From contig JAEUWY010000004.1 of NCBI GenBank assembly GCA_022059125.1, forward strand, positions 2,666,001 to 2,730,000: a stretch of 64,000 nt of DNA, read 5' to 3'. The notes beneath the pieces are model-generated. The model was not told where the DNA came from and made no database searches. It saw only the letters and a list, made by a program, of their open reading frames with translations. Made by a program: the position numbers and the translations under genes. How positions within the stretch are numbered: the first letter of the stretch is position 1; every line of letters begins with the position of its first letter. Of the stretch, positions 11,384 through 21,535 are shown one piece after another. This stretch comes from Corynespora cassiicola (lineage: Eukaryota > Ascomycota > Dothideomycetes > Pleosporales > Corynesporascaceae).

Positions 11384-11391
11384 TTTTTATA
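11384..11391 (-). promoter_or_regulatory. TATA box of the cupredoxin gene
   Basis: The minus strand reads TATAAAAA here, 168 bp upstream of the cupredoxin ATG. A clear TATA box is uncommon in fungal housekeeping genes and suits a regulated, highly expressed surface-protein gene. Confidence 0.6.
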
Positions 11392-13050
11392 AGGCAGATG
11401 AACGAAACATAGCCGCTGGAGTGCCCATCTCCAAGCTGGAAGAGTCGGCCTGAGAAGTCATGGCGGAACAGGTGCGAGACTTCAGGCGTCGCGAAGGCAT
11501 GCTACACGAGCACCTCGATTCCTGATGCGGCAGCCTGTGGGGAGAGACTGGGGAAACAAGCCTTGATGGAAAAGGCCATGATTGGAGCCCTCTGCCACAG
11601 GCGCCTGCTTTCAGCCACTCTCCGTTGGGACGGGCATCTGTTTCGCCTGAGTCGCAGTCGTGGCTGTTTGGGAGCCAAGAAAACTAGGCCGCCAAAGTCC
11701 TCAGGCCCAGGGTTCTGGCGTTTCTGTAGAGGGGATGAAACTCGGAGAGGTTCTCGCTTGCACTTGAGACGTGTATCAAGCCGGCCCCTAGTGCCGTGGT
11801 GGTTTAAAAAGCTCGTGCACAGACCGCCAGGGGGTCGTTCCACGAAGCCTCCCCGTTAGTCCTGAGCTTCGCCCAACTGTCCGCCACTCCGCTGCATTGT
11901 GGCAGGCCACTGCCATGGCATCTGAAGCAGAAGACAGCGTGACTTGCTGCTGGCGAGTTTCGGCATGGCCATGTTTCTCACATCCGCCTCTATTTAACCG
12001 CTCAGCGGAGCGTCAACCAAGCCACCGACGGTTACAACCCACTGTCCAAGAGTTCGCCATCCGATTCGCCATCAGGCCTGCCAATGGATGAGAGACAACA
12101 CGGTGAGGGTAACGTGCCGCCTGAAGCTTGCGTACGCGGTGCCTCAGATGGCTTCTAGTCCAACATGTCGTGGGGGCTGTGCCACTCCGCTCTTACACGC
12201 ATAGACGTCGTACCATTACTCCCAATGCGCGCGGGCGATGCGGCATTATCCCGAACTCGAGGGCGAGAGACAGCTCGCACGAAGCAGCTTTGAGCAGCTC
12301 GAATCGGATGGAAGATGCCCAGCCTTTCGATGGGTCGTGCCCCGGGTCGTGCTCCGGGTCGTGCTGAGGCTCGTATGCACGTGCGGCTTGGGCCTTGCCT
12401 AGGTGCTGGGTCGATACGGTACTACGGCAACGAGCCTCAGGCAGCGTGGGACTCCTTGGATCCGATGCCTTTCTTGAAGGTGCATCGCTGCACATGACCC
12501 GCATCATGGCACTGCTTGTCTCTCGACGTGGCGGGCTTGTCCGAGGCTTCCGACTGACACCGCGTCGCCCTCTCCTCTCTTCTCCGCTCAACCTCATCTA
12601 TTTTGTCGACTGATTCACTCCACGCCCCCTCATCTTTACGATCCAAGTCCCACCGGCCGCTGCGCCGTTTTATTGATCGCTCTTGTAGATTGCCCATTGC
12701 GGCTCACGCGATGTAACCGGCCGTTAGTCTCGGGCAATTCTCTCGCTTGACCACTCACGACCGCAGTCGCCCAGCCGCTTCCGGAACAATAGTTCCAAAA
12801 ATACCCGCCACCACCATGACCATCTCTCGTGTCTATCGGAGCTATGAGCTCATCCACACCCGTCCCGCTCCCAGACACCATTTTGCGGTCACCTGCGCCG
12901 CCTTTTGTAGCTAGATTCTTAGACGGTAGCATTCGACGTCCATGGTTAACCCTCGTATTTGCCCATCCTTGCCCCATTATAGCGTCACCGCGTCGACGGA
13001 TACTTTGGAGCTCTACACATCTAGGGAAGGACGTTTTCCTCTGGGGCAAC

Positions 13051-13058
13051 TATAAAGA
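13051..13058 (+). promoter_or_regulatory. TATA box of the cerato-platanin gene
   Basis: TATAAAGA occurs 132 bp upstream of the cerato-platanin ATG. A C/T-rich leader rich in CTCC and ACC triplets follows, as is usual for strongly expressed fungal genes. Confidence 0.6.
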
Positions 13059-13189
13059 TGGCCTTGTGCTCAAGCAGAGAGACCATCATCGCATCTGCAG
13101 CTCATCCAATACCTCCACCACCACCTAATCCATAAACCTACTCCGCGTCCTCAGTCGACTCCTCCAACCTCCTTCACAAATCCATCAAC

Positions 13190-13612
13190 ATGAAGTTCTT
13201 CAGCGCCATCTCTGCCGCCACTCTTGGCTTCGCTGGTCTCTCTTCCGCCATCTCCGTCTCCTACGACACCGGCTACGATGATGCCGGCCGCTCTCTCACT
13301 GCGCTCTCCTGCTCCGACGGTGCCAATGGCCTGATCACCAGGTACGGATGGCAGACTCAGGGCAACATCGCTCGCTTCCCCTACATTGGTGGATACCAGG
13401 GTGTTGGTGGATGGAACTCTCCTCAGTGTGGTACCTGCTACGGTGTCACCTACAACGGCAAGACCATCTACGTTCTCGCCGTCGACTACACCGCCAACGG
13501 CTTCAACCTCGCTCAGGCCGCCATGAACGACCTCACCAACGGCCAGGCTGCTCAGCTCGGCCGCATCGAGGCCCAGTACGCCCAGGTTCCCCTCAGCAAC
13601 TGCGGCTTGTAA
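13190..13612 (+). CDS. Cerato-platanin family secreted protein (SnodProt1-like)
   Basis: An intronless CDS of 140 aa. Residues 1-20 form a signal peptide ([20 protein letters not shown]). The mature part, about 120 residues, starts [10 protein letters not shown] and includes the family signatures [23 protein letters not shown] and [12 protein letters not shown]. It has four cysteines (41, 80, 83, 138), the number conserved in the family and expected to form two disulfides. Cerato-platanins are small double-psi beta-barrel proteins found in the wall and medium; they bind chitin oligomers, loosen cellulose, and are sensed by plants as elicitors. Codons are strongly biased to C in the third position, suggesting high expression. 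A TATA box precedes it and an AATAAA lies about 42 bp after the stop. Confidence 0.98.
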   Translation: MKFFSAISAATLGFAGLSSAISVSYDTGYDDAGRSLTALSCSDGANGLITRYGWQTQGNIARFPYIGGYQGVGGWNSPQCGTCYGVTYNGKTIYVLAVDYTANGFNLAQAAMNDLTNGQAAQLGRIEAQYAQVPLSNCGL

Positions 13613-14823
13613 ACCGATTCTCAAAACCACAAAACGGAGACGAAAACATGATGAATAAAGGCATGGATAATGTTTATTTGAAGATTGCATGCATAGCGTG
13701 GGCCATGATTGCATTTACCGGGTCATTCCTTGTTGATAATAATTTCTAAAGCATAATAAAACATCTGGGTACTTGCAAACACATTCTTCTTGAACTTCTT
13801 CTCCTGTGCACCACCGTTTCCGTAGCTTGTCAATCGTGAAATCATCTTAATGCACTGCACTGCACTGCACTGCCAGTCTGCGCAGACCAAGCCGAGGTGC
13901 GGGAAATTTTCTTCCCGCGAGGCGGAACATTTCCTCGGCTACTTGATCGAAACTTGACAGTCTCCACAATTTTCCAATGATAAGGGTCCACTCCTTCGGG
14001 AATGGCGTTCCGTCTAATGCTCCCCACAGCTGGGCGTGACTTATGGATGCCCATGACCAAAATTGCACATCACAGCGCAGCCAAGAGCACGCTAATCTGG
14101 CATCGAGAATGCACGTCAATTTAGTCGATTCCTCTTTCGATTCTAGACTTGATTGATGAAGAGGGCGTCGAACGAGAGTCGCTCTCTCTGCTGCGACTCT
14201 CCCGACCCGTATTATCGGTTGTCGCTTGCGCGAAGATTGAGGGCACCAACGACATCAATCGCCCAAGCCAGCCACACCATCAACCAAGAATGTGAACACC
14301 CTCCAACTGATCGCGTCTTAAGGCGAATAGACTGACCGTACGAACACACCGATGCGCGAGAATACGCGATACGGTCGGCAAATCTCACTTGTATTCGTGA
14401 CCGGGCGAGCGACACCATGGACAAGGATTGTTTGCCGTCTATGTGCGCTGCACGCCGCCCTCGCTTTACCCCAGAGTTTTCGTTGTATAGTACCCCGAAG
14501 CCACAATGCGGGGAGACGACTCAGAGTCCTTCTCGACTCAAGCCCATTGTTCGTACTAAGGTCCGTCAAGCTCCTGTGGCTTGGCGCTAGCTTTCGCAAG
14601 TATAGCTATGGCTGTAATCTGGGGAAGTGGACGAGGAGCACGTGGAATGGAGGCTTTAACTCGGTGTGTTTTGACCCAGCTGTACTCTTGAGGGGCGGTT
14701 GCTGAGTTCGGCAGTGTAATCTTGAAATGCGTATAAGGCGATGGAAGAGTCAGGTTGGATTGAAGCAACAAAGATCTCGGTGCACTGTTATACGTGGTCG
14801 GATCGCAACTCAAAATTGTCAAT
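13613..14823. other. Intergenic, 3' region and MFS promoter
   Basis: About 1.2 kb. AATAAA at 13654-13659 is a likely poly(A) signal for the cerato-platanin gene. A short tandem repeat of TGCAC (about four units) lies at about 13853-13873. ORFs near 14350-14700 on both strands are not convincing. Confidence 0.55.
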
Positions 14824-16445
14824 ATGGGCTTGTACAGGCGTAACATTACGGTCGACGACAAGGCCATTACCCAGGGCGCTGGCCTTACCCTCAAGCAGTC
14901 TCTCATCCCTTGTGGTCCGGGTAAGCCCTTTAACCAAAGACATGACGGCATTTTCCTTGACGATTGACGGTTGACAGTCACTATCCTCTTCTTCCTTTGG
15001 GGGATCGCCTATGGATTGCTTGATGTTTTGAACTCACACTTCCAAACACTGCTCAACATCACACCTACCAAGGCCTCTGGACTCGCGGCGGCTTATTTTG
15101 GAGCTTACTTCCTCTGTCCTCTCTCACCATTTCCGGATGGATTTTGAGACGGTTCGGATTTAGGGTGACCTTCATGATTGGTAAGTTATGTGAATGAGCA
15201 TTTCGCACTTTGAAGGACCATCACTAACAATGGAAAGGTCTTGCTGTTTTGGCAGTGGGATGCCTTCTCTTCTGGCCTTCCGGCGTCAAGCAATCCTTCG
15301 GCGGCTTCTGCGGTTCGATGTTCGTTGTCGGCGCCGGCCTTTCCACGCTCGAAACGGGTGCCGACAACTTCCTAGCGGTCTGCGGCCCACCTCGCTACTC
15401 AGAGATCCGCCTCAACCTTACCCAAGGTATCCAAGGTGTCGGGTCTTTCGTCGCCCCCCTGCTTGCATCACGCGTTTTCTTCGCCGACACCGTCGATGAT
15501 GAGGCCGGCTTGAAAAATGTACAGTGGGTGTACCTCGGTGTCGCCGGCTTCGTCGGACTGCTCATCATTCTCTTCTTCTTCGCGCCAATGCCGGAGGTCA
15601 CGGATGCTGACATGAACCTTCAAGAAGAAGATATTGGCGGAGAAGTCGGCCCGTTCAAAAAGCAATACAACCTATTCCTGGGTGTCTGGTCTCAATTTTG
15701 CTACGTTGGCGCCCAGGTCGCAGTGGCAAACTACTTCATTCAGTTCTGTGAGGAGGCCGGATACACTAGGGCATTCTCATGTCAGTCAAGCATGGTCTTA
15801 TGATGATGATAATGATGATGTGGCAGTCACTAATTAGAACAGCTGATCTTCTTGCTATAGGGCAAGGACTTTATGCCTTTAATCGTTTCCTTGCTTCTTG
15901 TTTGATGACGTTCAAATTATTCAAGCCTCGGTACATCCTTGCCGTTTACCTTGGTCTTTGCTTCATCTTTGGCTTGGCGGCAACGCTCACTAGCGGCAAG
16001 GCTAGTGTAGCTTTGATCATCCTCGTCCTTTGCTTTGAGAGCGTACGCTGGAAACGTCTTCTTCTCTAGGCATGCGCTGACTTCTTCTTAGGCCTGCTTT
16101 GCTACCATATTTACCCTCGCGCTTCGCGGACTAGGTCGCCACACAAAGCGTGGAGGCTCATGGCTTGTAGCTGCCATCTCTGGTGGTGCTGCCATTCCAC
16201 CTGCGACTGGTGCTGTGGCTACTCACACTGGTAACTTCCACACCGCTATGGCGATACCGACCGCATTCTATGTCGCTGCATGGATATTCCCTATCTATGC
16301 CAATGTATGGAACAAGGACGTGCTAGATGGTCATCGTGCTACGGATTTGAACATCACGGACGCGAACATGATCCATGCAGACCTAGATAACAAACACACG
16401 AAGGTGGAATCTGAGAGGATCGAAACAAACAAACTAGTAGGGTAA
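14824..16445 (+). pseudogene. FucP-like MFS sugar transporter with a reading-frame break
   Basis: Five exons can be traced: 14824-14920, 14978-15180, 15238-15780, 15843-16042 and 16092-16445. The product starts MGLYRRNITVDDKAITQGAG and resembles the L-fucose/glucose-galactose permease branch of MFS: FFLWGIAYGLLDVLNSHFQ in TM1, FVVGAGLSTLETGADNF in mid-protein, CFATIFTLALRGLGRHTKRGG late. In exon 2 the frame reading AYFGAYFLCPL must jump by two extra (or one missing) bases at about 15117-15126 to continue as TISGWILRRFGFRVTFM. Read straight, it hits TGA at 15144-15146. Exon 2 length is also off by two for the 3' junction, confirming the slip. All other exons are intact, so it is a young pseudogene or a sequencing indel in a CT-rich run. 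Corrected length would be about 464 aa. Confidence 0.85.
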
Positions 16446-17295
16446 ATGCACTGTTGCATGGAAAGTGTGGATCAAACAATCTTGCGACTGAGACATGGTG
16501 GACATGTTACTACCTGGGAGCTAACACAGTCTTGTGCAAAATTCTAATGACATTTAGACTCCACCTCAAAGTCTCATAATGGCTAGAGTCATATGATTGG
16601 TCATGCGGAACTTTTTTTTTTGCAAAGTTCCTATTTGTAAAGCGCATCATTGCCGGTTGCCTTATAACGCTTTCTGACCCCAACGACTGCCTTTCCACAT
16701 ATGAACCTTTACATATCCCTGTTAATTGAGCAGTCATGCTACATCTAAATGAAGAAAATGAGATCCGGGTGCTTGGGATTACTAGATCAGCCTATAAGTC
16801 AGAACTAACAATAGAACCTCTGATGAAATGTCTTATTCCAGACAATTGATTTGCCTGAGTTCTAGAATTGGAAGTCTGATACGAGTTTGAGCTACGGTAT
16901 TCTACGTGTGAAGAGCGAATTATTGACGGCACAAGTTGAGTGGCCATCTATGATCAACTATCTGATGGATGGCGAGCTGATTCGTCCTCTGGAAGCGTTG
17001 TGGAGTTTGATTTGACAGTCACATGATTTGCTTGTTTGTTCCGCTACGTCAATCATAGCAACAGAATGATTTCTTAGGCTACAAAGAAATGATTGTTGAT
17101 TGGAGAAATGGCAATCACTAGAAATTAGGTTTTTATTTATAAAAAAAAAAGACTGGTTTATTTAATTAGATTCAGCGTCTTAAGTGTGTGGCTTCCTTCA
17201 CCCTTCAGAACACCCAGATTAAGCACTCCAATTATTCATTCACACATGGCAAAATAATTGAGAAGGTACTTAAAGAAGCACTTTGGTCATTGATC
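16446..17295. other. AT-rich intergenic region
   Basis: AT-rich DNA with poly-A/T runs (near 16612 and 17144). I see no coding signal. It begins an AT-rich interval to about 19 kb that differs from the GC-richer flanks. Confidence 0.5.
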
Positions 17296-17656
17296 AGAGC
17301 AAGAACCAACAAGTGTCCAGCCTCCACAGGCTTCTTCTGCTGAACGTGCCCAACGCTGGGCTGTAGTGCGCAAAGACAATTGTGCTCACGACACAAGTAT
17401 GCAAACTGTGGTTGAATACGAAATTGCTTCATACTCAACATATGATGAAGCAATGAGAAGGGCAGATCTTATGACTAGAATGCGGGTTGCATCAGACTTT
17501 ATGCAGCCTAATTATCCTACTTACAGATCAAGACTGTGTCGCGAACCGATAGAAGATGGGTACGAACTTCATGAATGGGATTCCGGAATCATCATTCAAT
17601 ATGTGGTTAAAAAGTCTCCGGTTGTGCGATCATCAAAACAATCTGGAATTCAATAG
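17296..17656 (+). CDS. Small hypothetical ORF, possibly a 3' exon
   Basis: A frame open from just after TGA (17293-17295) runs about 120 codons to the stop at 17656. It reads SEQEPTSVQPPQASSAERAQ, then a compact charged part with VVEYEIASYSTYDEAMRRAD and PIEDGYELHEWDSGIIIQYV. The second half has balanced, globular-looking composition. The first ATG in frame is at 17399, which would give 85 aa. An acceptor-like GATCAG sits at its 5' edge, so it may be the last exon of a gene whose earlier exons I cannot find. I do not recognise the family. Confidence 0.35.
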
Positions 17657-18165
17657 GTTTTCTACTTCGATACCCAAGGGTTTCACTATAGAGGAAATTC
17701 AATGAGTAGTGGAGCATCATAAAAAATTTTTTATCAAACCATTATAAACACTTATGATGGCGGGAGAAAATCGCTTGCTACTTCCATTAAAATGTGATTT
17801 AATATGATGGAGCTAATGGTTTGCATTTGGCAGAATATTATAGGCCTCATTTGGGACCTTCCCACCCATAACAAATGATTGTTAGTAAAAATTTTACCTC
17901 CGAACCCATCAAAAGAAATTGCACAAACCCCTCCTGTGCATGAACTTTTGCATCTTCTAGTCTGAAGGCTTCATGCGACACGGTCATATTCTCCCACAGC
18001 CTTGACCCAGAGATGGTAGCAGGTCATAATAGCAACCTCCAACGAGCACAGCTCCTACGTCACAGCTTTCTTTGTGAGAACCCTCGCTCCGCCCCATCTG
18101 AATATGATTCCAGCATCAATATATGGAGCTTCTCTTGCACAGACCCGAGGATCCTCTCCACAACT
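17657..18165. other. AT-rich intergenic region
   Basis: About 510 bp of AT-rich sequence with no ORF or motif I can support. Confidence 0.5.
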
Positions 18166-18561
18166 TTACTGGCAGAGAATATCTCTTCTTGCTGATTGCG
18201 GACCCACACTATCCACCGCTAGATCTGTTCCCAAATCATCAATTCGTAAATCACATTGAGCTGCCATCTGAACCAAGGGGTCTCGAGTGGCTCTCGCGTT
18301 GGAGTATTGAGTGCTTTGGGTCATGGCTGCGGTTGATGAGACGCCTTCAATGTAGGCGGAGCGGAGGACATGAGCTATTTTGGTCCTGATGAAGTTGTCG
18401 GATACAGATTCGAAGTCGATGTGGACGGGAGGGTTGGCCTGGCTTATGTCGATGATGCTGGTTAAGAAATCGGCAAGGTTTTGGATGGAGGTTTCGTAGA
18501 GGGATGCGATGGATTCTGGGAGGAGATATTCTGTAGTCGAGGGATTGAGTTTTTTATGCAT
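18166..18561 (-). CDS. Hypothetical protein, 131 aa
   Basis: Starting at ATG 18561-18559, this encodes 131 aa beginning MHKKLNPSTTEYLLPESIAS. The ORF extends further upstream, but that part (Phe/Leu/Tyr-rich) looks like leader DNA. The chosen part has helix-like stretches (IASLYETSIQNLADFLTSII, IRTKIAHVLRSAYIEGVSS) and an acidic IDDLGTDLAVDS near the end. No signal peptide, membrane segment or known domain is apparent. It could be a fragment or an exon, and it lies in AT-rich DNA. Confidence 0.4.
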   Translation of the reverse strand: MHKKLNPSTTEYLLPESIASLYETSIQNLADFLTSIIDISQANPPVHIDFESVSDNFIRTKIAHVLRSAYIEGVSSTAAMTQSTQYSNARATRDPLVQMAAQCDLRIDDLGTDLAVDSVGPQSARRDILCQ

Positions 18562-19099
18562 TGTGACAATAGAGTGACGTGGTTTGTACAAAGTGTAGGG
18601 AAGGGAATAGAAGAAGTTTGAGAGAGTGAAGAAAGGTGGACAAAACCCTCGATACAGAATTGAAGCTTCTTTTCTGAGCGAGCCAAAAAAACAATGTGTG
18701 AGTGTATAGAACAAGTACTATGGATTTGTCGAGGAGTGATTGCGGTAAGAGCAGACTATATGGGCCTTCCTTGCGAGGGCTTGGCCTGTGCACCGAGTGT
18801 CACTCAAGGCTCCTGCAGTTTCTGCGTGAATCAAGTATTAGATATAACAGAGATTTTGTATACACCGTCACTTCTCTAGTCAAATGAGATAGTCGTGTTA
18901 GTAGGTGATCGCGAGATACTAAGATAACCGAACGCAAGCTTGTGGTGTACGTATCAACAAGAAAAAGTAGATATATTGCTATCAGCCGGATTTTTAAAGT
19001 AGCAAAGACTCAAAAAACAGGCCATAATCTAATATATGCTAGTAAGTGATGGCAGTCTTGAGCTTTCAATTAACTTGAATGTATACCCGGTGGAACTTC
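18562..19099. other. AT-rich intergenic region
   Basis: About 540 bp between two minus-strand genes. Short ORFs near 18694-18887 carry no recognisable features. Confidence 0.5.
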
Positions 19100-20458
19100 T
19101 CAATCTTTATTCGGATTTGATATCCATCTTGCCAATCTCTGGGACGGTAAATCCACGTTGCTATAGAAAAACCTAGACAACACCATCAATATCGGTCCCA
19201 GAATTGCCCCAGTTGTTACAAAAGCCGTGAAGTACGCAATATCAGTGTCCCGTCCCAAAACATTCCGGATAAGCTTGAACAGCTTTCGATGGAAGATGTT
19301 AAGCACAATTATATGAATGATATACAGGGAAAAGGAAATTCGGCCAAGATACAGCGCGAAACGGGTTGTGAATGGCCGCTGCAGCCGATGAATTCTGTGC
19401 AATGAATAAACCAGTAGGAAAGAAGCGATAGATCTCCAGAAGCGTCCAGTGTTATTCCCGGTGCGATAGAAAGGGGGCTCAAGTTCTGTCAAGAGCATGT
19501 ATCCTGGCGTGGAACGAGGGTCGAGAGGTAGACATGCAAGATAAAATCCCACTGCAAAAACAAGGTATAAAGCGAAATCTCTGGGCCACCAGTGTAATTC
19601 CTGTCTCGTATGGGATGGCGAAGGCAGTTGATCTGGCATTTGGTGATCATGGGAAGATTCCTCCGCAATGAAGGCACCTCCAATGAAGAGAAAGACGTCC
19701 CAGTGACCTTGGAACAGAAAATAAACCATGGTGGTGAGGATGAAAAACCGACGTGCTCGATCAGGGACCGATGCTAGCACGAGATGGAGGACAACAATGG
19801 CAAATGATCCCCTGTACTCTAGAGCGAGTGTCCAGAACTGGATGTTGTAAGCACCATCACACATGGGACCTTGATCTATCAGCGAAGGGTTGAAGCCAGT
19901 GATGGAGAACTACTCACTTAACGGATTGATTATGGATGCCAACCAAGTTGCCAAATGGCCAATATGAACCCTCAACCCGTCTTCAGGTCCTGGCAAGTTT
20001 TTCATGTTATAATGGTACCACCCAAAGTATGCTACAAACTGAGATATGATAGCAATGACGGCGGGCGGAATAAATAAGCGTGGGCCTCGGCGAATAAGAG
20101 ATCGAGAAAGGCTGTTAAACAGCTGATCCAGCTGGCGTGTCTTGGATAAGGATACTGCAGTGTAGGAAAGGCAGAAGCCTGAGACGATGAAAAATATCAT
20201 TACCATCGTCTGCGCGGCAAATATGATACGAATGAAAGGAAGCTGAATAAAATGGCTGTTTTCCTCAATTGGGCTGCTGTGGTATCCATTGGATATCCGA
20301 GGGAAGTAAGGCTGAACAAAATGATTCAGACACACAATAAACGCAGAGATACCGCGGAGACCATCTAGCCATGCTGTCGCGCTATTCCGATTGCCCGTCG
20401 CCGGTGCGGAAGCGGCTGCTGGAGAAGGTAGGACGCCATGGTCCTTGTATTCTGACAT
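19100..20458 (-). CDS. Acyltransferase 3 family membrane protein
   Basis: Two exons (20458-19918, 19875-19100) joined over a 42-nt intron give 438 aa; the junction reads INPLNQGPMCDGAYN. After a Ser/Ala-rich N-terminus comes the AT3 signature AWLDGLRGISAFIVCLNHF, then FFIVSGFCLSYTAV. About ten hydrophobic segments follow, ending with LYLGRISFSLYIIHIIVLN, a typical late-TM motif of the family. Such proteins move acyl (often acetyl) groups to sugars, lipids or natural products on a membrane. No biosynthetic neighbours are present, so the acceptor is unknown. Confidence 0.93.
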
Positions 20459-21535
20459 TGGTTGGTTGCCTGATTGGTGTTGAGACTTTGATCGGAAGTC
20501 TAATCCGGTGCCGGTAGGGTGAGCTGGGAGTATTGGTTTCGATTTTTTAAGGGGGTCAAAATGGCACCAGCAAGTTCAGCGCGCGGGGCGAGCCGCAGTA
20601 TAGATGGTACTTGGCCTTAAATTCTAATCTTTCCGGCTTGGCCCGGGCTCATGGGCTTTCGCGTCTCCTTATGGCAATCTTGGGCTGTGCCGCCGAAGAT
20701 TCAGCCGTCGCAGTGAAACTATTCACGTTCAGCTAGTGCGGAATGGATTCGTACAACAGACTTGCATGTACACAACTGCCCTGCCAACTTGTCCGCCCGA
20801 CAAAAAGAACATACTTGTCACAAATGTTTCGCACATTAAGATTTTAGTAAAAAATGGCCAGATGAAGATCAAATTGGAATATTAGAAAGTATTATGTCGA
20901 ATCTCATACTGTGGTTTATGAAACAGGCTAGCACTGGAGGTTGGGCCAAGAATAAGGCCGATTGCGACAGATTGCACGCCGTGCAAAAAGGCCGACAGAC
21001 AAGGCTCGTGAGATCGATGTCGATCCTAATACTTGAGCGCCCTGAAAAGACCGGTAAAGGTGCCTAGGTAAATGAGGTCGATACTGATGCTTCTGTTTGT
21101 CTAGGTTCTTGGAAGCTCTGGAGTCGCGATTCGATGTAATGTACTTTGACCACAGCGGACCACAACAGACTAGCGCTGCTGAGCCTTGGAACCGACCAAC
21201 TACAGGCCTGAGTTTGAATATCACGTCGTTGACACTTTTCAAAACTTCCTAATTAGACAAAAGCGTCCAAAAACCCCGAGTTAATTAGACAGTCATTGAG
21301 ATTATAACTACAGTGATCCAAGATTTGAAAAAGAAACAAAACCTCAATTGTGAGGCCATCCAACCTATCATTAACTATAGTTATCCGATAACTCATTCAC
21401 ACCATATCCACAAAACCCAAATTAGGTCCAAGTCATAACGCGTCAATCAATCAATCATTTTAGCCACCCTCTCAGGATTAATCCATCTCGCCCCATTCAC
21501 ATACTCTTGCAGAGCAATCGTGCTCTCTCTCGCGC
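20459..21535. other. Intergenic, same-strand genes
   Basis: About 1.08 kb holding the promoter of the acyltransferase (upstream of 20458 on the minus strand) and the 3' region of the RING/ZZ gene. AT-rich towards 21300-21430. The ORF at 20928-21242 is unsupported. Confidence 0.5.

Larger units (their letters stand above)
11217..13189. other. Long divergent intergenic region
   Basis: Nearly 2 kb separates the cupredoxin and cerato-platanin ATGs, so both promoters lie here. ORFs at 11502-11843, 12193-12597 and 12636-13049 are compositionally biased and mirrored on the other strand; none shows motifs. A short direct repeat (three CCGGGTCGTGC-like units) lies near 12335-12365. Confidence 0.55.

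Noticed and set aside
13151..13714. Long minus-strand ORF over the cerato-platanin gene
   Set aside because: Antisense shadow of a strongly C-biased coding sequence; the plus strand has a complete signal peptide and family motifs.
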